DNA of 64,000 nucleotides from assembly GCA_964035545.1 (NCBI GenBank), contig OZ037767.1, positions 10,955,081 to 11,019,080 of the forward strand. Reading direction: 5' to 3'. This document shows, in pieces, positions 44,664 to 57,500 of the stretch (position 1 is its first letter; every line of letters starts with the position of its first letter). Source of the stretch: Bugula neritina. Taxonomy: Eukaryota > Bryozoa > Gymnolaemata > Cheilostomatida > Bugulidae. The notes under the pieces were generated by a model. It ran no database searches. It was not told the DNA's origin and worked only from the letters and a program-made list of their open reading frames with translations. Both the position numbers and the translations under genes were made by a program.

Positions 44664-45737
44664 ATGGAAACGGGCTCGATGCCAGTAAATTCTGAACTAA
44701 TTCAGCAGATTGAATCAGAATTACTGGGAACCACGTTTCATGTGAATGACGATGAAGACACTGTAATGGCCGATGGTCTGTTAGACCTGGAGCTAGACAC
44801 TGTTCTTGGTCAGTCCACACATGATTCATCAGTTCCTCGAGTGCATTCCAAAAGCTGTGACTCTCAGGCTAGCAACGGTCGACAGTCACTAGAATTAGGT
44901 TGTAAAGATCCACCGCGATCTAACACTAATTCTACTTTTGTAGACACACTCGCGCCCGTCTCTCCGGGCATGCCTTCTCTAGAGATGGCGTGGGACTCAG
45001 AGCCGGCCCCAACAACTTCTACAACCAGGCAACTGCCACCCCAGTTGGAAGCAACCTCCAACTGGATTACAACTGCCACAGAGAGAGAGATCAGGACCCA
45101 TCAAGGAGGTGAGGGTAATCGTGAATGCAACCTCTGCCAGCAGCGATTCACGACCCACCGCAGACTAAAAGTACACTTGCCGCAACACTACATCACCACT
45201 TTCTGCCCTTGCGGAGAATATAGCTACAATCGTGATTACCTGTTGCGGCACCAACGTACTATGCAGTGTTATCAAGGGCATGTCTATGAAGTAGACGAAT
45301 CATCCTATCCTGCCTTTCTCAACGCCATCAAACCACTCATCACTGACTCAGCTCGGCTATCTCGCCTGGAGCAAGGCTTCCCTTCCCCGCGACCCATCAT
45401 CTCTGGAGCCGCAGATAAACCTACACAGTCTACTAACTCTCCACCTCACAGTCCTATACGCATGCCGCATACCTTTCCTCGTGTCGTACTACAGAGAGTA
45501 GACACGAATGCGTATACACTCCCTCCTCCCCTTCCATCCTCAGAGCGGAAAAGACACAGGCAGCCAACTTCCTCTCGCTCGTCCCCCTGGGCCCGTAACC
45601 TACGTGAGGTAGAAGCTAGGGCGCATGACTTGGAGCAAGAAGTGTACAGGCTGGCCCCACGGGTACAGGCAGCATCCAGTGAACTCAAATATTTACAGGA
45701 GTCTATTAAACGCATGAAGCGTGCGGCCCGCAGTTAA
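44664..45737 (+). CDS. E3 ORF3: zinc-finger/coiled-coil protein (357 aa unspliced)
   Basis: ATG 17 nt after the pol stop. Acidic N-terminus (HVNDDEDTVMADGL), then a C2H2 finger (CNLCQQRFTTHRRLKVHLPQH, about residues 153-173) followed after five residues by a second finger CPC-x12-H-x5-C. A conserved region (YEVDESSYPAFLNAIKPLI) and LEQGFPSPRP follow, then a coiled coil (LREVEARAHDLEQEVYRL) and the basic tail IKRMKRAARS. Alternative start: leader 44608-44632 (25 nt with ATG) spliced to 44944 (acceptor CTACTTTTGTAG), phase 1, giving a shorter N-terminus. A nearer in-frame acceptor lies at about 44709. There is no signal peptide or membrane segment. Homologues: E2 ORF3, E1 relic, exon 4 of genes A and B. 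Function unknown. Confidence 0.85.
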   Translation: METGSMPVNSELIQQIESELLGTTFHVNDDEDTVMADGLLDLELDTVLGQSTHDSSVPRVHSKSCDSQASNGRQSLELGCKDPPRSNTNSTFVDTLAPVSPGMPSLEMAWDSEPAPTTSTTRQLPPQLEATSNWITTATEREIRTHQGGEGNRECNLCQQRFTTHRRLKVHLPQHYITTFCPCGEYSYNRDYLLRHQRTMQCYQGHVYEVDESSYPAFLNAIKPLITDSARLSRLEQGFPSPRPIISGAADKPTQSTNSPPHSPIRMPHTFPRVVLQRVDTNAYTLPPPLPSSERKRHRQPTSSRSSPWARNLREVEARAHDLEQEVYRLAPRVQAASSELKYLQESIKRMKRAARS

Positions 45738-45974
45738 CTCGAGTCTACCTACAACTCCCTACTACTCATTCCCCTACCTCTCTGTGGCATTCCCTACCGT
45801 AATGGTGGCACGTACTCTATATGTAGATAGGATCTTCTCTTGCTTATTACTTAGTGCACGTTATATATACCTGTATATTTTTTACCAGTTGTTTTATTTT
45901 GTATATACTTTTATACTGTTCTCTTACCCCCCCACAACGAAGTATACGTTTTTTTTATGTGAATCTTATTTTAT

Positions 45975-46005
45975 CAGAAAGTGGGCTTTCTGCTGGAGGG
46001 GGCAG
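45975..46005 (+). promoter_or_regulatory. E3 pre-PPT hairpin and polypurine tract
   Basis: CAGAAAG (45975-45981) pairs with CTTTCTG (45986-45992). The tract GGAGGGGGCAG follows and abuts the 3' LTR. The hairpin is conserved in E2 and in the remnant beside gene B. Confidence 0.65.
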
Positions 46006-46310
46006 TGTGGTGGCTCGTGGAGCTACCAGCAACACAATACGCAAGGTTGCGTATTGACCCGGAACAATGTATAAGCCAATTAGCTAAGCTGTTTGATAAG
46101 TAATAGTAGCCGCTTCGCGCTACTAGCTCAGTTGAGGATAGTGCTGTAAACTAAATAGACGTGCGTATCATTACTGTTGTACATTGGATTTTTATTATGT
46201 ATTCTTGTATTAAATATAACGATATCTACTCGACTTAACTGGTGAAGTTTCTCTAGTGTTAAATAGACTCTCTTGGTGGCACATCAACCCTAAATCTGAA
46301 AACTATAACA
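46006..46310 (+). repeat. E3 3' LTR (305 bp)
   Basis: Same length and ends as the 5' LTR; followed by ATAT, matching the 4 bp before the 5' LTR. Confidence 0.95.
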
Positions 46311-46955
46311 ATATTATGGTGCTTCTTATGCAGTAACTGTGTGACTAAGAGTGTTTGAAGGTATTGCATTATAATTTATATTTTGCAATCACCGCTGAAT
46401 CCCAAAAGGGCTATTGAAGTTAAAATTGATTATATGCATAGAGTTTGGTAAGCTTTTATTACCCCTGCACTAATCAATAACACAAATAAGCTAAGTATCA
46501 AAACAATAACCAAATTTAATTTCTACTTATAATAAAGAAAACAGTAAACCGACAACTGATAGTAACTCTAGCAAGTTTTAAAAGACCTTTGTAAACTGTT
46601 GAAACCAAACTAAATGCTTCATAGCACACTAAAGCGGTATCATATAGCATTATGCAGAAAAAAGATATCAGTTTTGTCTGAAAAAGCAGCTGAAAGCTTG
46701 TTTTAACACATCAATGCTATGTTGGAACAAACATCAGTTAATTTTAGCAAGTCTTGTGAGATCACACTACATAATGCTACTGCCACATGCAAGCTTTTGA
46801 AAAATTACCATGAGTATTTTTTTAAGTTTTGTGCTAACTATTTCACGAAATCTTCAACTATATTATATTTATGTTGACGTGCAATTTCAAAAGTTTAGAG
46901 TTTAGACCATCTTGGAACCGTGCATGTTGTTTTTATATCAATTTCTTGTAGAGTT

Positions 46956-49900
46956 ATGCCAAGTACAAAGCATCAAATAGTTGTGGTTGGTGCTGGTATA
47001 TCTGGTATGAGTTGTGCTTATCGTCTTCAAACAGAACTTCCTAATGTCCAGGTACTCATCTAGTTATTTCTCATTTTAGAAGTTATCTTCTTTGTTAGTT
47101 TTGTATATTTGGGAGACAACTTCAAATTAAAAATGTTTCATAGTTTTGTTTTTAATTCAAAGGTCACAGTAATGTCTGATGATTTCACACCAAATTTAAC
47201 TTCTGGTGGTTCTGGTGGCTTATGGGAACCGTACGCTGCTTCTGGCACGAATCCAGACAAAATAAAGTAATTTTCACCTAATTTAGTAGCAAGTAAGAAG
47301 TTGGTATTTTCAGAGTTCGAGTTCCGTAATATCGGTTTGTTAGACAATAAGTTATTTTTGCTAACTTCAAGAAAATGGAGTGACATTACTTATGAATATC
47401 TGGAGAAGCTAGCTCTATCATCTGATTCCCTCAAAGCAGGGGTGTCTTGTGTTGGCGCCCACTATCTAAGCAAGGATCCTTTGCTAGAGGCAAGTCCACT
47501 ATCATTGCTCTGGTTTTATATAGATAGGTTACCATATGGTTTGCAATGTTTATATGCTGTCAACTGTGTAAATGTCTTTAACTTCGATTACTCTTAATAG
47601 TGTTTTCCACATCCATTGAAAAATAATTCTAAATTTAACCATAAATTAGTTTTTGCAATATTTTGCTGTAATAAAATTATTGGTCAACAAATTTGAGTTT
47701 TTGATATTTTTGCTTCCGTGAGCTAGTTATATTGGAAGCATTTTAATTTTTTCAAAATGTTTGAACTTGAGCTCCGAACTTGGTTTATACTTTCTGAATA
47801 TTTTCTCGGCCAATCATATTCTTGGTTACAAGATATACTAATATTGTAATCTGCCTGTCCATAGATTCCCTGTATAATGAGACATACGAAACATGTTCGG
47901 AGAATGACTAAGGAACAAGCCAGGCGAATGCATCCAGCTGCTATAGACGGATACAGCTACTCCACATTTACCTGTGAACCTAAGACTTATCTCCCCTGGA
48001 TTACTGAAAAGTATGTGCCATAGCTTCACATATACATATTATGCATTTTTTTAGCCAATCACATTCATGGTTTCGTACCTCAAAGGTCTCTAGGCCAATC
48101 ATCTTCCTGGTTGCAAAATTTTCAGAGTTGGTATACTGTTGCTTTACCTTTATACACATGGCAAGTTGTTTGTATTATATATAATACAGGAATCTTAGTG
48201 AATTACACACCCTCTGCCGCATTTCTTTTGAATATACATTATTAAATAACTTCAACTGCAGGTGTATTGATGCAAATGTAGATAGGGAAACTTTCAACCT
48301 TATGTCAGTCACATAATTTACATTTATAATGTAGCAAGGTGAATATGGCGAGTTTTCTTAGTGTATAAAGTTTGCAGAAAGAATGCCAGCAGAATTTGTA
48401 GTTTGTTTGCTGTCAGAACTAGTAAAGCAGATTGGTTATTCCCAGAATGAGTGGTGTGTTGACGTATATTCAGCCTTCTGTTCTGCCGGTTCCACAGTAT
48501 CTGGGTTGATGAATTGTAAATACTCGGTTTATTTAGGTTGAAGAAAGCCGGAGGTTCTGTGGTGAAGAGAAGAGTGAGAGACTTAGCTAAGGTGGGATTG
48601 CTCATTCAGCTGGTTTTACATGGACACGTGTTAAATTGGTGAACTATTCCATCTATCAAAATATTTCAGATATTTCATTTGTTGGATTCATCTTTGCAGT
48701 TGTTTTAGTACAACTCATGGTTGCAGATGGCTTGGTAGTTTAAAGTATACAGAGCTATTAGTTGTATGGCACTAAGTAATACTGAATTTGTTTTTTAATA
48801 CTTACTTCTCGCTTAATACGCGTTTTTAGCTTAGTAAACGTATTGAAATTTTCTGTTCTGCAAAGAGAAACTTTAAAATAAAATACATTGATTGAGCATA
48901 TAATAATATATTTTACTTATTTATGCATATATGAACTCATTTGTTTATGAGTATATGCATATATTATGTATATGGGTGTAATCATATTATTATATATTAT
49001 ATGTATGCTTATTTTACATATTGTACTCGTTTGTGCATACATATCTACATGTTTTAATTTGAGGCATATATTTAATTACAGAACACTTAATGTGAAATAT
49101 TAACTTTCTTACAACTTTAAACTTAGTTCCATTTAAAAGAGCTTTTGTAAAATATTTACAGAGCTTTATTTAAGGAAACATAAATCAACTTAATGTATGC
49201 TGAGTTGTCCTCTCTTATAGCCTAACTTGAACTGGGCACATTAAGTATTTGTGAAATGAAGGGAAATTTACAAGCTTATTTGAGCAAGCCGCCTATAGTT
49301 TTAGTATCACTGAATGAAGCAAGACTTTTAGTTGAAGTCATAACTTTAAACAACTACACTCTGCAGCTACTAAATATTACTGCCTGCACCAATGTTTCAG
49401 TTGTGTGAAGAATTCGACCTGGTTGTGAACTGTACCGGACTGGGAGCTGAAGAATTAGCTGGGGATGCTAGTCTGGTACCGGTCCGGGGTCAAGTCATCA
49501 AGGTGAGGACAAACTGATGTTATTGAAGCGCCTTTCATGATAGCATAACTCTCAACAAGCACTAATGCTCTTCCTTGGGTATTCCAGGTAAAAGGGGTAA
49601 ACGTTGTGAGCTATAAAAGTTGGCTACTGAATGGTGACTCTTTTTGGGTGTACATAATTCCAGGGTGAGTTTTATTAGCATTTTACTCTTTCTCCCCGCC
49701 CCTCTTTCTCTAGCTCTCTCTGTGTTATGTCCGTTAAATTTTAAACCTCCACTTCCACTATTTTAATTTCAGGATAAACACGACTACTTTGGGTGGAACG
49801 TATGAGTATGGAGTTGGTGACAATAAAGTAGATGAAGGAGAACGGAAACGCATCATGGATATGTGTTGTTGGCTGGAGCCTGCACTCAAGGTTTCTGTTA

Positions 49901-50388
49901 TCCTGCAAACTATCAATTCTTACCCTGTTCATAAATTATGGATAGAACTTGCTGTTTTTGTAGCTTTGTATTTTTAGAATTGTACAGTAGAGAGGGACTG
50001 GGTGGGTCTAAGACCTGCAAGAAAAGGTGGAATTCGTCTGGAAGTTGACTCTACATATCACTCAACTGTTAAGGTACTACTATGGTATATAATATAGGGG
50101 TAACCGGGGCACAAGTCATAGGGGTTCAAAAAGCCAAAGTCAAATTGTGAAAGACTTTATTGACTTGGAGTTGTGAGTTTTTTTTCTTTAATAAAAAGGC
50201 AATGACCTAATTATTCAGCCACCACCACCAGTAGTAGTGTTACATATTATTATCTATTGAAGGTGATACATAATTATGGTCATGATGGATCAGGAGTGTC
50301 CCTGCACTGGGGGTGTGCGGCAGAAGTGGTTACTAAGGCTACCGAGTCACTTCATATACCACCATACATTCTCACATCTAAATTGTGA
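46956..50388 (+). CDS. D-aspartate/D-amino-acid oxidase, downstream paralogue (10 exons, 345 aa)
   Basis: Exons: 46956-47051, 47163-47266, 47372-47489, 47865-48010, 48537-48591, 49401-49502, 49588-49664, 49773-49890, 49978-50073, 50263-50388. Exons 1-9 are identical in length to those of the upstream gene. [26 protein letters not shown] and VGLRPAR are present, and the protein ends TSKL with a PTS1. Intron 3 starts with GC (GAG|GCAAGT), a rare but functional donor class. In the C-terminal FAD/substrate loop the paralogue's NYGHGGIG is NYGHDGSG here, a change at a normally invariant glycine. Exons 1-2 and 8-9 are almost identical in DNA to the upstream gene while exons 3-7 have diverged. The peroxisomal D-amino-acid oxidation role is inferred; specificity may differ. 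Confidence 0.9.
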
Positions 50389-51588
50389 TATTAATCAGAC
50401 TATGGCTGCTTCAGATTAAATCTTCAACATGTGTTACTATATAATTCTTTCTCAACTAAACTGAATGATGTAGACCTACATTGCTGGTTGTGGCCAATGA
50501 CTACAGGTGTTTACAAACACAATTATGTTTATTAGAGCACAGTTTGCATCATGGGCTGCTGCTCGTGACTTTTTACTAGTGTTACAGTTGGCGATTTGGA
50601 TTTCAGAAAGCAATGTGTATACAAATACTGCACTCGGTCACCCCCAACCCAGTGCTGCTTCTAATTATATTCCTTTTCAGCGCTACAACTCTACTATTTC
50701 CAAGTTGCTAGAGTCTCTGAAATCTAAATTCACTTTTACAATTCCATTCTGTGCTATTACTTGTATATTATTGTAAATTAATCAAATTAAAAATTTTAAA
50801 CTGCAGCAACTTTTTACATCTAAAGCTCAACATTCAGTATGCTGTTTGAAAAGCAGATATTGGATTATTTTTTTATATTCACTGTGGACCAGTTTTAGTT
50901 TTTGATCAAACTTGCTGACAGTCTTGGTATTGTACATTAAAAATTTGAGAAATATGGCTGACTAGAAAACTAGAAATGATTTGTAAGGTTTTATTGTATC
51001 AATAAACTACAAGTAAAAAGATCTCAACTTTTTAAAAATACACTAAAACTAATTCCGAAACTACATCGACTAAATACATCATTGTTTCACTTTCAGTAAA
51101 GCATAAAATAGACACATATTTCCCTAATCAATTTTCAGACAAAGTTTCACTTCACACAATCTCACCAGCGCAGTTAATTTTTGGACACAGCAGGCCTTCT
51201 CACACATGAAATGCAGCCCACATAAAATGTTTCATCTACTGATATCACACGTGGACAGCTAAAAGTGGTTAATACTAGAGGCCAACTCATTATAAAAATA
51301 CATATATTTGAGCTTAAGCATTTGCACAAATATTCTTCACATTTTGAAATAATTAAATTAGCAAAAATAATGATATATTGAAAAAATAGACAAATTTTGA
51401 TACTAAATAATTTATATTGTTAGTGAACTTCACTGTAGAGGGAATGTGTTAGCCCACAACAAGTTGATGTACTATAGCCTACACACTACATACCAATGCA
51501 ATATTTACTAGAATAGTTAATGATAAATTTAAGGTGATTTGATGTTTCTCCCAGGTATAACTATGGTGGCAGCAAACCTAACACGGTG
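50389..51588. other. Intergenic spacer between convergent genes
   Basis: No gene was recognised. It includes a MITE-end relative (about 50628-50665, TCACCCCCAACCCAGTGCTG). The ORF at 50507-50776 spans that repeat and shows no family features. Confidence 0.5.
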
Positions 51589-54500
51589 TTACTTTAATGG
51601 ACTGTATTTTGGGTGTGTTGGCGCCTCTATAAATGATCTTAGCTCATAGGATGCAACTTTTGGGTCAAACTCAAAGCGGTCTCGAGCGTATATCAATCGA
51701 ATATCCGTGTGAAGGAAAATCTAAAAACATGAATGTAAATTACAAGATCGTAGTACATGGTAAGTAACACTTGTCCGCTGAATAATTCGTTGATTCATTT
51801 TACAAGCACTACAAAATTTGTCGAAAAAATAAAACTAAATGCAATACTAACTACCGCCAACAGTTGCTCAAGTTAAAGTATTTATTATAATAAAAATATG
51901 TGTATATCTGTGGAAAAACTATTTAATTATAAATATAATAGTTTCTACCTTAACCAGCATTAGTAAACAACAGAGTTTATACCATGCATGCACACACACA
52001 ATAAGTGGTAGAGTTTATACCAAACACACAGACATACCTTGTTGGTCTTTGTGCTGAGGATCCGAAGATGAATAAGATATCTGAGATAAGTAGGAAGCTT
52101 ATCCTTTGATTTAGCAAATGAACTTGCTTGTCCTTGACCTTGCTGTTCACACGGCGCATACACTGTCTTCTGCCTGATGAAGGTTTGACTCTTGGGTGGC
52201 ATGTCGCTGAGATCATACGTCACCACAAACATCTTGTTTACTTTATGATTGGGATAGAACAGCGTCTGTGGGGAACCAACGTAGTAGAATGTCAATAGTA
52301 CATACTCAGGGTAGTTATCAGAGCTGACAGGGCAACAAATCTCAATAAAAAGCACAGTAAGCAGAAGCACCATTGTATCAATCAATTAATCAAAATGTTA
52401 CATTCATACAGCTTCAGACAACAAAGGTGATCTAATAACATGACGAAAGTACTCACAATCTGTAGGGTGCCCTTTGGAGGAATCTGGTAGCCCCGCCTAC
52501 TAACTTTCGACAAGTCGACATAACCCTAACAAATAGAAAGAGACCATGAAGATAGTTCTGCTGACGCATCAATGGATTTTTCAAGGTTTCTGCTGAGCGT
52601 AAAGTATTTAGTGTATAAATCCTTACACTTGTATAATTGTCTAGTATTCACCAACACGTGCTTTTATACTCAATAAAACTTAAACTTTAAAGGATGTAGA
52701 AGTCTAACAAACAATAACTCACCAGATACGGCGAGGAGGCATCATCATCAGATAAACTGTTGAAGAAATACGCTTCAACAGGAAGAACTCTGTGTTGCGG
52801 ACAGAAAGCGCCGGAGGCACCGATGTCTACCGTGAAACCATCTACAGAACCTGCCGGATCTATTCTACCATTGAGAAGTGACTCCTGTAACAAATGGCCA
52901 CAGTTCCCAGTACATCATGCTTCATGTTGACAATGAAACCAGTTGTCAATAGCGACGAGTTGAAATAAAATAAGATTTGTCATCAATGTAAGAAAATACA
53001 AAGTGCGATTTTTGGTATATCATCTACTAATGACCTCGTAAGCATGAGAAAACTCTCTTAACACAACGGGAAATATTTGGACTCAGCGTAGTAGATGATA
53101 ACCTAAAACACTAACCAGTATATCCTAAAATAGTTTCTACTCTCTAGTCATTGTATTTATTTGTTGTCAATGACTTTGTATAAATTGACTCCTGCATTGT
53201 AAACATTGCCATGAAGTGAACGTTTGCATGAATACTACTAACTGGTATTAACAAACCCTTTTACAAGTTTTACCACCTTTCATTAGTTTAAACATAAAAT
53301 AACTCCACTAAACATAAAACTTTAAACATTATATGTATAACCATCTAAAAACCAAGAAACAACATTACTTTGACACTTCCTTTACCATCACCATAGAATA
53401 ATCAGTACATTGCGCTAACCTCAAAGTTCCCAAGAAGACTGTTGCGAGACTGAGCTTGGGTCCTGTTAGGAGTGGTGAACGCGGGGGCACTAGAACTAAG
53501 AGGAAGTGAGGTTTTATCTCGTTCTGGCGTTTGATCATGTTCCGATAGCGATGTACAGGAAATCGCGCTACAATCATAACCATATTTCATGATGAAATTA
53601 AAACTGGTAAATGACAATCACTCACTTTCAAACTCGTGTTGTGAGTAGATAATAGACTGTGTGAATGCAGCTTAGTTTAGCATCGACTACATACAGCACT
53701 GATGAGCAAATAGAGTTGTCTGCCCTACCTATATATTAGTTCAGCTCACATAAACTGTTATAAAACAGCCTATAGCAAATTTTATTTGACTATTTGTGAA
53801 GAGTTACAAGTCAACAAAACTGCAAAAAATACATTAAAAAATTCAACATGTAAATACCTCTAAGAAATTGAAAAGGTAAATTAAATAAGTGAGATTAAAG
53901 GCTAGCAGGCATGTGTTGCATTTCAAACAAAACCACACTTACTTCTTAATGGATTGAACACTGTTTATGGAGTCGTCATATCCAAAGCTTTTACCAGCTC
54001 TTTTAACTGGAGCCTAGAATGTATGCCAGAAGAAAATTGTTAAAAAGAGTGAATACTGTAATAGATAGTCCCAATTACTAGTGCATGCATTACACCGCAG
54101 AAATTATAGTGTGCTGTAATTTATGTGCAAGTGACTTTACCGGACTAGACTGAAGAGGTCTCTGTCTGAACAACCTTGAACGACTGGGAGGAGGACACGA
54201 CGCCGTCTGTTTGATATTCTGCAACTTCAAAAGAAACTACACTTAGTATAATAATAGACAGGTGGAAGCTAACTAACAAAATGTTATCAACTGGTGAAAG
54301 TAAAAGTTATTGCTGGGTACAACTATGTTGTATCCGTTAGAGGCAGGCAAATATTAATCATAAACAGTTATGAAGGAAGACAGTCAGGAGCTGCAAATAC
54401 AATTTGCTGAACAAGGAAGGAGCCAATCACAACGTAATATATCTGTTGAGAGTATTGAGACAATTGAGGCTTTAATGGCTTGAAAACATTCTTGATAAAA

Positions 54501-57500
54501 CTTGAAAGGCAGTAGTTTGCAAGGATATGTTATGACATGCTTAGAAGAGTGACTTGGAAAGCAGAGTAGGCAATAGGAAGAGTTTGTTGATATTCTTAAT
54601 GCTAATAACAGAAAAAACCTGCCCAACTCTGGTATAGTCAACAACCACAGGGTGGAAAATGAATCAGATGTATAATAACAAATCATTATTTCTGCTCATG
54701 AAAATGATCTAAGAATGTGGTAATCTCAGGCATGTGAAAATACCTTTTTATTAACTGGTGTGCCTGATAAATTTTCTTTATCCTCACGTCCCTGAGTTGA
54801 GTGGCGCCTTGATCTACGTGTATATGATTTGTCATCTTTATCATTATGTAGGGAGGATGACTCTCCACTATCCAATGATTTACTCTGATTGGTCAATAGA
54901 TTGCTAGGTAACCTGCTATTGGACGAGTCATGTTCTACATGCACTTCATTACCTATACTGTTCAAAGTTCTGTCTACTGCAATTGGGCAGTTATCACTTT
55001 TAGCTGCTATATTACCAGAAAGTGATTGGGAGTTGTCTGTACACTCAACAATAGTTTGTTTTGATTGACAACTTGATGACCTATTAGAATCGTCTGAGTT
55101 GGCTATAGAGTCTTTGGATGAACTACATGAGGATTTGAGAGAATCTTCTTCACTAGAGTTAGCGTCAGAATGGCGTGCGAAATTGCGTGCAAGACTGTTT
55201 ACATTTTCCTGTCCCGTTCCTGGGCCATCTTCCTCCTTGGGGTCGAGAGGTGGTAACATCTCAATCTTTGGCGAGATGTCAAATGACGGAACAGTAAAAA
55301 ATTTGTTATCTGCAGCAGTTCGGGTAAACAAAACCTTTGGACTTTTAAGCGAAGAACATTTCTGGGATGAGATTGGTAGCCTAAATAAAGAGAAGCAAAT
55401 TAAAAACCAGTAGTGTTTAAAGAATTTCCGCTATTAATAAGTCCGATGTCTTAGAAATCTGTAACAAATTTTAAAACGCTTATAATTACTAGATTGTCTG
55501 TGGTTAACTAGAAGAAGTCCTACATCTCCTAGACTAAACTTGAGCTGGTGAATTGCATTTATTTTTGTGATTTCATAATTGCTTTGGACTTCTAGTTTTT
55601 GAAACCATTCTTGAGAAGTGAAAAACATAATATTTCTACATGATTTATATATAAAAAGCTACATTTCAATAAAGTTTTAAAAGTATTACTTGTTGACATC
55701 AATATAAATAAACTATAGACTCTACTCTGTATTAGATTTAAAAGCAGCCGCTCAAGGCATACAGGAGTTGCCCTACCTGGTAGGATGCACGACTTTTCTG
55801 GGAGATTTTCCAGTGGCACATGAAATTGGTTCTAGTTTATTTATAGAATTGGCTGGTACAGCAGTGAAAGATGCGAGCTTTTCAGCAGCAGTTAGTGAAG
55901 GACTAAAAGGGACGTCAGAATCATCAGAGTATTTGAGACAGCGTTGAGCTGCATAGGTATGTTGACTGGTCAGTTCAGTGGCTGACTTTCGCCCTGTGAT
56001 ACACAAAATACCATATGATTATTACTGTGATAAATAAAGGAAACCTGCATTAGTGTACTAGTGCCAAATATTTGTGAGATTATGTCATAATTTGAAACCT
56101 GTAAGGGGACATAAACTAGCATCACAAGTACCTGTAAGATCTTGTAACCCTCGGACGCTTTTAGACCTGTTGTGGGTTCTTTCATTAGGTGTGACAGCTC
56201 GTGCTATTTCATCATCCAGGTCTTCTTCACTAGTACTGCCAGTATTTGTCCACAACCTGTAGGATAAGGCAAACCATGTACAAGATTTACAACCAACTAA
56301 ACAGTCTAAATGATTTCGTACTCAAATGTATTATAAAAGTCTAGTAGGTAACTTGACTTGTTAGTGTTTCATTATTAGTGTGATGTACAATAATTTTAAA
56401 GATTTCAGTTTCTAACGAATCTTGTTCTTTGAAAGATGTATTACTAGAGCAAGTGTATGCTAAAGTTACATAAAAAAAACAACCAATTTTATCAAAATAG
56501 AATATGAATGTAAGATGGAGAAAGTAAATTTACCCCCAAACCTACATACCTACCAACTGTAAACCTGCTACCCTTATTAAACTAAAGCTAAAAGCAAAGC
56601 CTGCATGTCATTAAAAATAAAGATACAGTTGAATGTATGTGCTAAAACAGCTGTCCGAAAGCTGTCAAATAGCATTTCTTTTTGTATCAAATGTAAACAC
56701 CAACTCTCTTATTTGTACTGAAGAGTACCAATTTATTATATCTGTGCATCTAGAAAACTTTCCTTCAGAGTGCTGCAAGTTTTAAAATGCAAATTTGTTT
56801 TAAAAGCAAGGAAATAGCATCTACAGAGTAGATAAGCCAACTCAATGCTTCTGTGTTGTCTATCACAATGTTGCACCTCGATATTGAGCTAATTTGTGCT
56901 ATGGAATTCAAAACTAGCATTTATTTTTTGAGCTACAAACAGAAAGTTTTTAAAAAACATTGAACAGAATGCTTCTAGCTTCAAACTTTAAAAATTTACT
57001 TTCTTTATTTTATATATACTACACTACACTACACTACTATACAGCAATACATTCTGCACACTGCTACATTATATTGCATCACATTACACAGACCTCCGAG
57101 ATTTCCCAAGCAAAGGTGAAGCATCTTTCACACCAAAAAGCTTGTCTCTGCTGGCAATGCTGATCTCGTACGGGGTTAGCGTAGTTCTAGGCAGACTTGA
57201 CAGGGTGACCCTGACAGCCAACCGAGGACGTCCCAAACTGGCGTCAGGGAACTTGTGGCTTTGAGGAGACATGACGAACTTGTGCACAAACCATTCTCCT
57301 GGTGCGGTAAGTCTACAACATGGAGAAGGCAACTGCTAATAGGCACACTGTAAATACTAAATAATCCTAAGAAAAATTCAGTATCTAGTGGTGTGAACAG
57401 GAAGCAGTAATTATGCAGGAACACACAACTCTAGTCACTACTTTTAATTCACTTCAACCTTAAAGCCTCTAAATGTAAGCAAATCAAAACTAACTCAACA

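Larger units (their letters stand above)
38867..46310 (+). mobile_element. E3: nearly intact, young Ty3/gypsy element with ORF3 (7,444 bp)
   Basis: LTRs 38867-39171 and 46006-46310 (305 bp each, 2 differences) are flanked by ATAT on both sides. Order: LTR, PBS, gag, frameshift signal, pol (protease, RT, RNase H, integrase with GPY/F end), ORF3, hairpin, PPT, LTR. Visible defects are a partial deletion of the Gag zinc knuckle and a one-base frame break at a G9 run before protease. Base composition is much more G+C-rich than the flanking host DNA. Confidence 0.95.

Noticed and set aside
44664-45737. ORF3 as a retroviral-type envelope gene
   Set aside because: No signal peptide, no hydrophobic membrane segment and no furin-like site; instead zinc fingers, coiled coil and basic tail.
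50507-50776. 89-codon ORF downstream of the second oxidase
   Set aside because: It crosses a MITE-like repeat end and has no recognisable domain.
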